Under the pieces are notes generated by a model. The model ran no database searches. It saw only the letters and a list, made by a program, of their open reading frames with translations, and was not told the DNA's origin. Both the position numbers and the translations under genes were made by a program. A DNA stretch of 64,000 bases from Smallanthus sonchifolius (taxonomy: Eukaryota; Streptophyta; Magnoliopsida; Asterales; Asteraceae), in the NCBI GenBank assembly GCA_023525975.1, contig CM042038.1, positions 8,867,272-8,931,271 of the forward strand. The letters run 5' to 3'. Below, piece by piece: positions 1 through 11,929 of this stretch; within the stretch, counting starts at the first letter, position 1, and every line of letters starts with the position of its first letter.

Positions 1-514
1 ATCTTAGTCGGTTATAAAATTGTTTTCAGTTTGTAAAATTCATAAAAATATGATTGAACAAATTAATTGATAATAAACACAATTTTAAATTAAAAAATGT
101 GTAGATAAAAATTGAAACAAATGATTATTTTAGTTGTCTAAAATAGCGTAGTTGATTTTAATAGGAGATGAAAAATAAGAATGCGAAGGCCTAAAATTAT
201 AACAAGCGTCCTTCTAATTTACTTATTTATTAAGTAGTATAAATATATAGATATACATATAGATGTAAATGATGGGTAATAAAAATAATTATTATGTTAC
301 GTATGTCACATTATATTATTTTTTTATGTTAAATTATATTGTATTATATTACATTGCATTATACCATATTAAATTGTACTATATGATATTATATTATAAT
401 ATATCATATCATATGGGTTAGGTTATAGTAAAAAATATTTTAAAAATAAGAAGGGTAAAAACGATTCTGAGCTTGACATGTATCCTTTTATTGTTTTTAA
501 AGAGATGGCATAAT
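1..514. other. AT-rich intergenic DNA, no gene seen
   Basis: Very AT-rich sequence with runs of TATATT-type words near 310-410. I see no open frame with coding character and no recognisable element ends. Confidence 0.5.
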
Positions 515-975
515 GGTCATTGTGTATTACACAATGGACTTGTATTACACAATGAAGTTGTATTACACAATGAACTTGTATTACAAAATGATCTGACTAA
601 TTACACAATGAACTTGTATTACACAATGACCTGACTAATTACACAATGAACTTGTATTACACAATGATCAAATATTACACAATGACCAGACGTGGTATTA
701 CACAATGAACTTGTATTACACAATTAACTCGTATTATACAATGACCTGACTAATTACACAATGACCAGATGTGGTATTACACAATGACCAGACGTGGTAT
801 TACACAATGACCAGATATTACACAATGAACTTGTATTACACAATGACTTGTCTAATTACACAATGAGCTGAAAAACGTAAAACACAATGATAAATGCATA
901 TAACACAATGAACTTGTATTACACAATGAAATTGTATTACACATTGACCCGACTAATTACACAATGAGCTGGAAA
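515..975. repeat. Minisatellite of a TTACACAATGA core
   Basis: More than fifteen imperfect copies of the core TTACACAATGA sit in about 460 bases. They are separated by 6-9 base linkers such as ACTTGTA, CCTGACTAA or CCAGACGTGGTA. Several linker types alternate, giving higher-order units of about 18 to 40 bases. The copies are not evenly spaced and there are no unique spacers. It reads as a degenerate minisatellite, possibly once internal to a transposon; no coding potential was found. Confidence 0.8.
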
Positions 976-1435
976 ACGTAAAAAAAAATTCGTTTTTGTT
1001 TATATCGACACTATACTCGTTTTAAAGATAAAAAACGCTCGTTTTTATGGTGTAATTTTTTTTTAAAAAAATGTTGTATCTAAAAGTTATGAACGTTTTA
1101 AAATGAGGGGGAACTTGGTAAAAAGTCAAAAAAAGTGGACAAGACTAAAATACATTTTCAACAACTTTTTCTCATACAATTTAATCTCAACTATTAAATT
1201 TTTTTACAATTTGATCTAATGGCCCTAAATCCTTCTAACCCTTTTTTAAAATTAGAATCTTTTTTACATGAACCTAATCATATATCATATTATATTTATA
1301 TTGTATTACATTAATTATATTATATCTAAATAATTAAAAGATTTAACACTTGTCATTTAATTATTACATTATTTTATATTATACTGTACTTAATTCATAA
1401 AATTAAAAGATATAAACACATTTGTCATCTAATTA
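976..1435. other. AT-rich spacer, nothing recognised
   Basis: AT-rich sequence with poly-T and poly-A runs between the minisatellite and a MITE. No gene or element termini were recognised. Confidence 0.4.
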
Positions 1436-1645
1436 GAGGGTGTTTGTAAGTGTGGTGAGAAATTGCTTATTGACTTATTGGCTTTTTCAAAAAGTCGATA
1501 AGTCAAAAAAATTAGCACTTTTTAAAAAAAAAATCAATAAGTCAATAAGTCATTTTTATAAGGCAAGAAATCCTAACTTTTGGAAATAACTTATTAGTTT
1601 TTTAAAAATCCAACAAGTATCTCCAAAAACACATCCAAACACTCC
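1436..1645. mobile_element. Tourist-like MITE (PIF/Harbinger type)
   Basis: The element starts GAGGGTGTTTG and ends CAAACACTCCC, and is flanked on both sides by TTA. A terminal inverted repeat of this form with a 3-base TTA target duplication is typical of PIF/Harbinger-derived Tourist MITEs. The interior carries inverted words such as TTATTGACTTATT and AATAAGTCAATAAGTC. It is about 210 bases long with no coding capacity. Confidence 0.7.
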
Positions 1646-1899
1646 CTTAGTATCGGTGTACGCCTTTCATTTAAATTTGATTCCTTACTTTCTTTTCAAA
1701 TTTCATCTTTTTTCTGTTACATAGTAATTAATATAAAACTTATCATTTATATTTATATTTATCTTTGTTTTAATTCTATAAATAACATTTGATGAATAAC
1801 TTATATTTATCTTTGATTTACATTCTATAAATAACATTTCATGAATAATTTCACTAACATCCGTCAAATCATTCAAAACTAGGGTTTTAAGTAAGGAAG

Positions 1900-2125
1900 A
1901 ACACGGTATCCACATAGAGTACTCGGGCGTGAACTTGGAGTACTCGCAGATAGTACTCCAAGTGACTATTTGGAGTATTCGCAAGAACACTACATGCGCA
2001 TACCGAAGGTACTCGCTAGGAGTACCCCTGTGTGAATCTTTAATACTCGCAAACCTTGTGCGTGTACTTAGAGTACTCGCAGAGAGAATTTGGGTGCGAA
2101 TACTTTGAAGCACTCGCACAATGTA
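1900..2125. repeat. Degenerate repeat of GAGTACTCGCAG
   Basis: About eight diverged copies of GAGTACTCGCAG or its near relatives occur here in irregular spacing and in both orientations. A minus-strand open frame runs across it but has the skewed composition of a repeat, so I do not call a gene. Confidence 0.5.
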
Positions 2126-2199
2126 GTGGTTTTATAGTGGAAGTTTGACTGTGTTAACCGGTAATCAAGATTGTGAATAGCTCTGGTCGGACTCGGTTA

Positions 2200-3424
2200 A
2201 TAGTACGTAGAATCTAGCTTATCTAGGTGAGTTCTAGATCCCTTTTTATGCCTAATTTTGGGGTGGTGTGCATACTGTGTAAGTGTTTATTACAAACGTG
2301 TGTTAATAAACAAAAGTGAAAGAAATGTTTAAGGGAAAATGTAAAGAGGGCAAACTAATGTTTAATGCAAGACTAGGTTAGAATCCCGTGTATTACACGA
2401 GATTGTATATTAAAAAAGATAAAACTTATAAATTTGTAAATACGTCATCATGTGAAAATGTGTGTGTATATAACAAATTGGTATTTTTCTTTAATTAGTT
2501 ATATTTTGATTTCATATTATATATTCTTATTTAATATAATTAGTATTCTTTTTTAATAATATATTTATAATATCATTATTATTTAATAAGATAGATGCAC
2601 ATTTATTAGGAAAGAGATGCGGGAAAATCAATGTGAGAAGGCATGAGGAAGTGACAAATGTCCATCTTAAACCTTTATTTATTAGTATAGATATGAACGT
2701 AAGTAAAATGAAAGTCGGTGTTTAAAAGTCATGACATTGTCTATATCTGAGAAGGGGAGGGAAATGTTCCTAAGAACAATGTTTATGTTGTTATGTGTGT
2801 GTGAGTATGTTTTGCTTGGCAGCACCCTCTTAGGTGGTTAGCCAACGGTTGTACAACAAGTTCTTCGTGATAGGAATAACGACGGTTATTCATGGGGTAA
2901 ACGTAACCCCCGCTTCGTGCTTAGATGCTTCATGCTAAGTTACCTTCGTGATGAGTCCTTCGTGGAAATGTTTTGTGCTAAGTTCTTCATGATAGAGTTT
3001 TCCCCGGATTAGACTTATAATGCATGACTTGAAAATTATGGAGTTTTATAAAAGTTTTGCCTTTACCGTCACTGTTTGTATGATCCTTCTACTTTTATTA
3101 AATGTATGTTTTGATGAAAAGCTAGAACTCACTCAATGTTAGCTGACATTTAGTATACACATTAGGTTGAGTGTACATAAGGAAGATGGCTCGAGGATGC
3201 TTGGTTTGTGACAAGGAGTTACCCGGCTAATGAAGGCTTGGCATCCCGTAAACAATGATTAGTTAATATAGTTACATTGAGACAATGTTTTAATTATTTT
3301 GGACAAGTTGTAAATTGATTAAATGTTTTTCCGCTACGTAATTCAAGGTTTAAGTTAAGCTATGTGTGATTGTGTAAATCCAACAATTGAGGTCTTTCGG
3401 GAACAGTGCCTTACATTTCACGAC
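2200..3424 (+). mobile_element. Gypsy-type LTR fragment
   Basis: The segment around 3120-3424 holds the motif TAGAACTCACTCA, a GCTGA..TTTAGTAT block, a GGATGCTTGG block and an ending like GGTCTTTCGGGAACAGTGCC. The same order of blocks occurs in the minus-strand Gypsy LTRs at 48-58 kb, so this is the downstream part of a related LTR on the plus strand. No internal coding region or partner LTR was found nearby, so it is a truncated or solo remnant. A small Helitron (2373-2691) lies inside it. The left boundary is uncertain. Confidence 0.5.
2373..2691 (-). mobile_element. Small non-autonomous Helitron
   Basis: Read on the minus strand, the element starts TCTATACTAATAAATAAA directly after an A. 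It ends with a perfect CGTGTA/TACACG hairpin, then a short spacer, then CTAG followed by T. A 5' TC, a 3' hairpin before a CTRR end, and insertion between A and T without target duplication are the diagnostic Helitron features. At 319 bases it can encode nothing. Its two ends match the larger Helitron at 42192-43392. Confidence 0.75.
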
Positions 3425-4120
3425 CTTGTATATTTCTTAGCGCTTCCTTTTGAACCTCTAGAACTAGACCATTCTTTGATATAATGCTGCTTTAGTTGCA
3501 AATTCATATTTTCGAAGTCATCGAACATCAATTGTTCATACTACTTCATGGCTAATTACATGAATTACATATCAACAACATAATAAGTCATAATGGGAGC
3601 TTGATATGAAGGTGAATTTTGTAGGATTTCATCATCACTAAAACTCTAAGTTTAGTGTGAGAATTGAGTGTTAGTTTGAAGGTGTGGTGAAAATGAAGCA
3701 AAGACTTGTTTTTATATTGAGAAAACATGTCGTTATAAAACTGCCTGTTAGAAATTTAAAAAATAATATTTTAATTAAATTTAAGTTAAATTAACTAAAA
3801 AACATTTTTAATTTAAATGTACTTAATTTAAATTAAATTAATTAAAAACATTTCCCCTCGTTTGAAATTTAGTTTTCTTTTTAATTATTGGTGGTGGAGG
3901 CCACCACTACACCGTTTGCCCTTATTCGAAATTCCGGACGAGGGCTCTAATCGGCTCATCCACCGTCCGCTTCCATCTGCTTATATATTTGGATGTGCTC
4001 TAAAGAAGACTATGTTATAACATTAATTTTTGTATACACGTTCGTATTTATATATAGATGTTTAGATTATTTATTAAAAAATATTATATTATAACTTTGA
4101 TAAATTTGAGTGTATTATAT
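3425..4120. other. Intergenic spacer, nothing recognised
   Basis: Low-complexity AT-rich DNA with no gene or element boundary that I can defend. Confidence 0.35.
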
Positions 4121-4657
4121 AGGATTATTAGATTTTAATAATCATACATTTTACCAATTGACCAATAATAATCCCAACTGAGAATATTCTTACCACCGGT
4201 CCCTACTTTCAAACTATTTTTTTACATTGGAACCCCCCGTTAAAAAAACTTAACGCCGTTAGAGTTTATATGACATGGACATTTGCAAACCGCCGGAAAG
4301 CCGAGCCAAGTTAGAAGTGGTCTCGTGTTGGCTTTTGAAATGGGCTTTGGTGGTGTTTAACTAGTCTCGTTAAACACCACCGTTTTCTCTGTTTGGACTT
4401 TCCGGACCCACGAGACCAGTTAAACACCACCAGAGCCAATTTCAAAAGCTACCACGAGACCACTGCAAGATTGACTAGACTTTCCAGCGGTTTGCTGATG
4501 TCCACGTCATATAAACTCTAACGGCGTTAAGTTTTTTTAACGGGGGGTCCAATGTAAAAAAATAGTTTGAAAGTGGGGACCGTGGTAAGAATATTCTCAG
4601 TTGAGATTATTATTAGTCAATTGGTAAAATGTGGGATTATTAAAATCCAATAATCCT
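4121..4657. mobile_element. Foldback (long inverted repeat) MITE
   Basis: The left arm begins AGGATTATTAGATTTTAATA and the right arm ends with its near-perfect reverse complement. The arms stay complementary for roughly 190 bases, sharing a GTTAACGG-type block and a CACGTCATATAAACTC-type block. The centre is also largely self-complementary. The element is flanked by the 7-base direct repeat ATTATAT. The transcript of either strand would fold into one long hairpin. It lies about 370 bases beyond the RLK-1 stop codon. Confidence 0.8.
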
Positions 4658-5029
4658 ATTATATAAAATTTAAATAATCTCATTATTGATGTAATTGAAA
4701 AAAAGTTTTCCGACAATTAAGAAATTAATTATCAAAATTTAGTAAAGAACTTTAATAAAAGAAAGTAAAAAACACATTTTCTTAGTGTTATAAACTAGAA
4801 GTCTTAAATTTTAAATTCTTTTACGCCTCCCAAGTCCTAATATGTTTACCTTTGACAACTTCAAATGCTAGATATGAAAAAGAAAGAAAAGAAATACACA
4901 TACAACACACACATTTACGTTGATATGGATAAACAAGTACACATTGATCCAAATAATATCACATTGTTTATATATAACTAATATAGGCATATAAATTGAC
5001 TTGAAACATGATGAAAACATGTCTTCTCT
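4658..5029. other. Downstream flank of RLK-1
   Basis: AT-rich. The last 120 bases before the RLK-1 stop resemble the sequence just beyond the stop codons of the other four copies (a TATATAACTAAT block and a GAAACATGAT block on the plus strand). The duplicated unit therefore includes part of the 3' untranslated or downstream region. Confidence 0.45.
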
Positions 5030-8000
5030 TTATCTACCATGTACTTGACTTAAAGTTACTCCACTAACTGATGGTGATAGTAAAGGAAGAATTGAGGTGG
5101 AGTGGATTTCACTTTCTTGAATAAAGAAAGCAGGTTTTTTGGGAGAAGGAAGTGAGCCTTGACCACTTAACATCCTAACAACAGTCAGCGTGTTAGGTCT
5201 ATCTTCTACTCGGTGTTGCACACACAATAGCCCGACATGTACTAATCGCAATGCTTCACAAGCAGAATAGGACATGTGTAAACATTCATCAATTAGATCG
5301 AGAGACTTGCCTTCTTTGTAAAGTCTCCACGCCTATACAAATTCAAGTAAAATAAAAATCAAAAGTCAGTTTGTATCAGAAGGTGCACCATGGGTGTTTT
5401 TGAGCTTCACTATCCAAATGGTACTCATACTTCATCACATATATGCACATATAGGCTCATTGTCAATACATACATGAAGGGAGGTTCAGTTAAGACTTTG
5501 CATTTTATATTCCATGATTTGCAACCGCCCTTCTTTTTGATCCCACCATGATCAAAGATTCAAAAATTTTCATTTGGTTCCTCATTATAGTTAATGCATC
5601 ATGTATATATATTCGAAATGCATCATGGGTGAATAGTACATTATCATCAATGGATGATTATATCCGACACACTTACATGTCCAAGAAGATTATCATCATG
5701 GTCTTCATGAACAAAACCTCTATTTTTCTTCCCGCTCACAATTTCTAGTACTAAAACACCAAAGCTGAAAATATCTGACTTTATTGAGTAGAGACCGTTC
5801 ACTGCATACTCCGGAGATATGTAGCCCCTGAATCAACACACACAAGAGATATATAAAAATACAATTTTTTTGAACAATACGAATCGAGCTCATGGATTCT
5901 TACAAAGTTCCCACGACTTTCTTTGTATTTGCTTCACTCTCGTCTTCTTTAAACATTCTGGCCAAGCCGAAGTCTGATATCTTTGGACGCATATGATGAT
6001 CAAGTAAAATGTTCCCGGCTTTGATGTCCCTATGTACAACTTTAAGCCTGGAATCTTGATGAAGATAAAGAAGACCTCGAGCAATCCCGAGAATTATGTG
6101 GTATCGTTGTCGCCAATCAATTAACAACTTCCTTGATTCATCTGCTCAAATTGAAACCAAATAAAAAGTTGTTTATTTTTAGTAAATGTTTATTTTTAGG
6201 ATTGTAAGAAAGCCCAACCAAATAAAAAATTGTCTAGGCTTTTGTTAGGCATGTATTCATATATCAACATTTTCTCATGGCCTTGAATGCAATATCCTAA
6301 GAGCTTCACAAGATTCCGATGCTGAAGTTTAGCAATGCATATAACTTCATTCTCGAATTCAACAAGCCCTTGTCCAGAGGACTTTGATAGCCGCTTCACA
6401 GCAATCTCTTGTCCTTCTTCTAGCACACCCTGGCGGATTGAGATTGCCATGTAAATCCAAAGTTGTTTAAAATGTACTTATTCAGATACGGACATATCAT
6501 TCATTTACCTTGTAAACTGGTCCAAATCCGCCTTCTCCCAGCTTGTTGTCGACCGAAAAGTCATTGGTAGCCCTAGAAATTTTAGCTAAGCTAAACAATG
6601 GAACCTCAGAACTTCCCATCTGGCTGCTGCTACCTTTGTAATCTTTATCAAGGACTTTTTCAGGTCTACCTAGAAAATATAACACTGATCAAGACAAAGA
6701 TCTTATTTTCAAACATATTGATCATAAGGTATTAACTTATTTGTAAAGCATACAAATACATATAGAAATCCAGATCGATATCACGTGCCTTGTCTCTCTG
6801 CATCTGATCTCTTCTTCCATTGCCTCCTAGTGTAGAATATTGCCAATAAAATCAACACAGCTGATATTGACAAAGTCACTACCATAACTACTTGTTTCTT
6901 TCTGGGGAAGCTGGAATAATGGAGGTCTACAAGAGTTTACGAGGGCCATGGAAACAATATATTGTCATGTTTACAGAAATAACCAAACAGATTGAACCGA
7001 AGTATATTTTTAGTTTGTAGATTATATATATTTGTCCAACATAAACATTAAGCTGTAAACATATGGTTAGCAGATTTGAGCTACATAATAAACATGAAAT
7101 GCATTAAGTTGGTAATGTTATTGGCTTAATTACCTGATAATTCTGAGGCTGCAAGTCTAACATAAAGATCTTGCCCGTATTGTGGGTACACTCGGACATC
7201 AATCAAACCCCCAAACCATAGCAAACACCCAACTGCACCAATACTGATGTTTGAATTTGCAAAGGCGGTGCACGAGCAATTATTCTTGCAAGCTACCTCA
7301 CAATCTAGTAGGCTCATGTTGCTACTAAAGACAGCATTCTTCGTGTCTGGCAATTTCATGTTTAACAATTTTTGAAATCCCTCTCCAGGCCCACAATCCA
7401 AGGCTATGCTTCTTCGACAACCGCTTGCTGTATCATTATCGGGACGACTCAAGTCATCTAACCTTTCATGTTCAAACCCTTTCAAGCACGCACAATATGG
7501 AGAAGTGGCAGTATTACAGCTCTCATATGGGCCACATGCTTCATAGTTGTCACAATAATCTACTGGTAAGTGGATACTCTTCATCCATTCTTGGTTCGGC
7601 AAATTTAGCTGCCAGACCTCAAGTTCACCACCAGGAGTCACCGTTAATCTTAACAAGAATGTGGTGCTATTAAAATTATAAATGAAATACATCTCGTTTT
7701 TAGTCACAACCATGTGAATAATGCACGTCGGATCAGCAGGGTCAGGAGTAATGTTTGGCCGGCCAGAAAATGCCATGCCATTATACGGACCAATTCTTGT
7801 TTTAACATCAGAGTTTCTCATAATATATACTTGTGGATATTTACCCTTAACCGCTAAAACATTTAGTGTATACTCACCTGGGGAAGGATCATCTTCACTC
7901 CTCCATGATGTCAGATATGTTTCTCTTCCGGTTATGAAGTTCTCGCCGAACTTCATTCCTAGTAAGAAGGTGTCTCCAGGGTAATCAAAACTTTGCCAAA

Positions 8001-8436
8001 TAAAAACTTCATTGTTGGTTTTATTTCCATTCTTGATTACCAGATTGCCCGTATCCAAGAGTTGTGCTACGAGATTGATATTTGTACCAGACGTCGAGGA
8101 GTTGGACGACCAAATGACTTTGCCGCTACCATTAAAAAGAATCAGGTTCCCTTGGTTGTCCAGTATGATCACACCCGAGGCGTCTGCAAGTGGAGTTTCC
8201 CGGTTTGCAACCCATGCAATCATTTGCGGTGATGTGTTCTTAAACCATATCCCCATGTACCGATTTTTAGAACTGCCCGGGCTAAAGAAACCTAGCTCAA
8301 ATTTTGCGTTCGGTGAAACAATGGTCTCACCATCTGAGATGTTTTGATGCAGAGCTATGGTGTCTAATGATTTAGAAGTTGTTAGCATTAGAAAGAAGAA
8401 GGTGATATAAGGGAGTAACATTATGGCTTGATTCAT
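5030..8436 (-). CDS. RLK-1: G-type lectin S-receptor-like Ser/Thr kinase (intact)
   Basis: This is a single-pass plasma-membrane receptor kinase of the S-domain (SD) family; the ligand is unknown. Exons, all minus strand: 8436-7134, 6926-6789, 6669-6509, 6429-6219, 6141-5904, 5827-5677, 5332-5030. Lengths and phases fit one 834-residue frame. In order: signal peptide (about 1-23), B-lectin, S-locus glycoprotein with EGF-like cysteines, PAN domain (about 335-420), a membrane helix (about 447-466) followed by RRQWKK, then the kinase. The glycine loop [12 protein letters not shown], Lys546 in IAVKRL, HRD Asp643 and DFG Asp661 are all present, so it should be an active RD kinase. The tail ends [10 protein letters not shown]. 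Intron 2 uses a GC donor. The ATG at 8436 ([10 protein letters not shown]) is chosen because RLK-4 has it too; 8421 is an alternative. It is the only undamaged copy here. Exons 1-7 are read directly; function is from the family. Confidence 0.92.
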
Positions 8437-8483
8437 GCACACACAGATGTTCTTTAATTTGCGATTTCCAGACAACTTAATGG

Positions 8484-8491
8484 CACTTTAA
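8484..8491 (-). promoter_or_regulatory. Possible TATA box of RLK-1
   Basis: TATTTAAA on the minus strand about 50 bases upstream of the chosen ATG. The position would leave a very short leader, and no start-site data are available, so this is only a suggestion. Confidence 0.2.
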
Positions 8492-8639
8492 ATAGATTAA
8501 GATAAAGTTCATTGATGGGGAGATTTTTTAAGTCGTTATTCCAACAATGAAATTTTCTTGGTCAACGACAAGTAACTGATAGTAAATTTAAATTTCCTTG
8601 GCCAACTACTAATCTTTTAAATTATCATCTTTATTAATT

Positions 8640-9060
8640 CTAGAGTTAATTTCTTTTTTCGTCCCTTAATTTTGCAAACCTTAACCATTTTAGTACCAAG
8701 GTTTATTTTGTCTTAAATAATGGCCTTAGGTTTGCAAATCCTATCCGTTTGAATCCTTTTGGCCTAACGTTGTTACATTTAGCTGTTGACTTTAATTTTC
8801 TAAAATGACCAAAATCCTCACAGACTCAAGGTTAAAAATACCCTTTTTTTTTATTAGTGTGTGTATATTTTAGAAAACGTTTTTTTATTATTATCTTTAA
8901 AAAAATTATTTTAAAACCGTTCGTCTTTTTTAATATCATTCATTTTTTAAACTGTTCGCTTTTTTAAACCGTTCGTTTTTTTAAATCGATCGTTTTTTTT
9001 TAAATCGTTTGCTTTTCAAACCGTTCGTTGTTTTTAAACCATTCATTTTTTAAAATTATT
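8640..9060. repeat. Degenerate AAACCGTTCGTTTTT repeat
   Basis: From about 8915 to 9055 there are six or seven diverged tandem copies of an AAACCGTTCGTTTTTT-like unit, about 18-20 bases long. The left part (8640-8910) is AT-rich with words such as GGTTTGCAAATCC, and resembles one arm of a longer inverted-repeat MITE whose other arm is missing. Confidence 0.5.
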
Positions 9061-10127
9061 TGAAGCATATGAGATAGGTCATTAGGTGAGTACTGGAGTT
9101 TTAAGTAATAGACAATCCAACGGATAGTTTTTAGCCACATAAGATCATAATAGGTATACCTGATACGCTAGTAATGGGTACTCAATCGGTTTGGGGCTAG
9201 ATATAGGACACGATTTAATAATTGGGTATGAGACTTAAATTACCAACTAAAACACTCCGTGTACCCAACCATTGCCATACCTACAAGCGAGTCGACCGGT
9301 GGACTCATCCTCAATGTCGTTTAGGCTCCCTAGTTCAGTCGGTTGTCAGCCGCTTTTCTTTCCCATGTTGGGTATGGCCTTATGGGTAGCAACCTCCCAC
9401 AGAGATGGCTTTGTGGTCACCTTCTATTCTGCTTGTTGGAAGGTTTGTCCAGGCCAGCGGTTAACCCACCCTCAACTGAGAATCATGATAAGCAGTACTG
9501 GTTGAAGGATCTCTTTTGGCTGTCGCAGATTATAGATCCATCTATACCTCCACAAAGGTCCTAGGTTTGAATCACGCTTAATGATGGGCTTGGGCTGGAT
9601 GCACTCTGGTTCATAAGGCCTAACCCGTCTCACATAAGGTCCAACCCTCCTTTCCAACAGGTTCCTCCCATCACAATTGTAAAGACAACTCGAGAAATGA
9701 ACATGAAGTTTCCGGAGAGTTTTCCTAGCAAGTGGAAGATATTATCAATGACTCCGATTGCAATTCTATACTAAGAAGAAAATGTCTTTGCATTATGTTC
9801 TTTTTGGCATACTTCATGAACAAGAGTCTGAAATCTTTAAACATTCAACTTTAAGAGCCAATCATCTTGCTTTAGTCTTAAAGAACAATCCCAAGAGCAA
9901 TAAGGTTGAGAAAGTAAGTCTAAACTAGTGATGGGAGCTGCTAATGAAAGCTGAGATTGACACCTTCGAAAAATAGAGGTCGTGCTTGCCAAGCAATTTA
10001 AGGGAAAGTTCATGAAGAAAGGTTTTCAAAAAACTAGAGCAAGGAACATAAGAATTTCTCAATTCAGAAGGACAAAAATCCCTTTGAATCAAATCTAGAT
10101 GTTATTTCAACATCTAACGTTGTAACA
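9061..10127. other. Decayed repeat DNA, no supported gene
   Basis: Several short open frames occur, but none has a recognisable domain. A GGTTTGAATC word near 9565 resembles a Pol III B box, but I cannot show a full tRNA-like or SINE structure. 9690-10100 has the look of a very decayed coding fragment with many stops; its origin was not identified. Confidence 0.3.
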
Positions 10128-11900
10128 TTCTGATTTTCGGTGTAACAGTATTGTAATATTTAATTCCATATTAAAACGATAAAATTTGCATTGGTGACGC
10201 GTCAACATATGTCCATCTCAATTATTATGTAAATTGGACTAAAATGTCAAAACCAAATGTTGAGTTTCGGGCTAAATGCGTAAATACCAACTTTTGTGAC
10301 CAAAAACCAACAAATATGACTTTAGGGGTTAATTGTGGTTTATTCCAAACTTAGCAAGTATAATTAAAGCCAAAAGAGGGTGTAGGTTCTAGGATTGAAA
10401 ACAAAAGTCAAAATTGGTGTGGGTTCTTGGAAGAAAATTGACAACATGTGAGATTTTGGACTTCTAGTCATGAATTAAAGGTCAAAGTCAGTTCCTTATC
10501 TTCATTCCAACCTTCCTAAGTGATGGTACTTCTTCGAAATTCCATTGATAATTCATTAAATATCTCTATTTATTTTTGAGAATAAATACGAACAAAATCG
10601 AATATATTGAAACAGATGGTTTTTATGGTGTTCAATAGTTTAGAATCATCACCTAAAATGATCAAAAGTTTTTAGAAACCATTGAGGTGAAATCAAGAAA
10701 GTAACAATTTGTATTCTTTGTGGGTTTTGATCCAAATTGTTAAATTCTAGAAATTACGGGTGATGAGTGGTTAACTTACACGTCCTTACTTATATATAAT
10801 CATATGTTTTTAATCCTATTTATGTAGGAAACAATTTACTTTAAGTGTATATTAAAGAAAACGAACTAATATGACACACTTAATTGGATTTGGGACAATA
10901 AAATATAAATGATTGAACCTCATGCTACTTTAATATAGTATTATTGTTATATTGTTAGCTCTAATTCATTTAAATCAAACTAAATATTTAGAACAGAAAA
11001 AAGAATTGTACATAATCAAGAATGGTCATGAAGTAATGAAAATAACTAAATTAACATGCGAATATGGATTTGTTATTTTAAGTTAGATGAAGTACACTTT
11101 ATTTCCATCATTTTAATTTGTCCGTTTTCAAGATTCAAATTTCATTTGATAATAAGTCTCACTTTCACATGATTAAAAATTTGTTTTAAAAAAATAACTG
11201 GAAAAAAGAAGAAATAGGAAATGTGATGGACTACGAAGTTTAATGTAATTAGAAGTTTGAAAATGCGCTCATAATAATTCATTCAGTTGGGCTTGTGGCT
11301 TGGAAAGTGGACTACAGCCCACGAAATGTATTAAATGGAAAATAAGTTTTATTATTTGTTTTATTTTTAATTAATCCTACAAAGGTCGAGAATTTAAGTT
11401 GTTTATTTTTAACGAATAATCATATAAATGACAATATCTGATTTTCTATTTATTATGATCGGCTATTTTTCTGTGATTACTTTCCGGTGAAGAGTTCATA
11501 TAGATAACCGTTTGATCATAATTCTGCCTAGATTTTTGGATTGAGTTTTTGATTACCCATTAAGTTATATGAATTCAATTGTGGGTTTGGTTTATTTAAA
11601 TGGTTTAGTTTTGTTTTAAACATTGGTGCAATCAGCAATATCATCAGTTTTCTTTTTTCATGCATCGTGAGCTCATTGATTTGTGTTGTGTTTTGCAAAT
11701 GTGAATTAGTAAATTGTGACGAGCGAGTCTTTAAAAGTTTGTTCTAACTTTATCCATTCAAACCAACAAAGTCATGTGTATGTGATTTCAAACTATGTTA
11801 AACTAAGTATTTTGTGGATCTTATGAACTTGAAACCCGAAAGTGGTTACCTTTTCTCTTAATTGTTTTACGGTCAATTAAAGTTTGTTACTTCTGCAACT
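10128..11900 (+). mobile_element. Probable Gypsy LTR fragment
   Basis: Begins TGTAACATTCTGATTTT, close to the LTR start TGTAACATTTCTGATTTT at 29383. The remainder is AT-rich and non-coding, with no clear 3' end or target duplication. The extent is uncertain and the right end is only a guess. Confidence 0.35.
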
Positions 11901-11929
11901 GTTTCTCACAAGTCACAACCAAATCAAAA

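Noticed and set aside
515..975. CRISPR-like array
   Set aside because: Repeats are short, diverged and unevenly spaced, linkers are themselves repeated, and the DNA is plant nuclear.
1703..2119. Minus-strand 138-codon frame
   Set aside because: Covers a degenerate GAGTACTCGCAG repeat and AT-rich DNA; the composition and lack of a domain argue against a gene.
7721..8347. Long plus-strand open frames opposite exon 1 of RLK-1
   Set aside because: The same antisense frame recurs at 24997-25326, 38912-39217 and 47034-47369, opposite the other copies. It is explained by conserved codons of the lectin domain on the sense strand and shows no start context or domain of its own.
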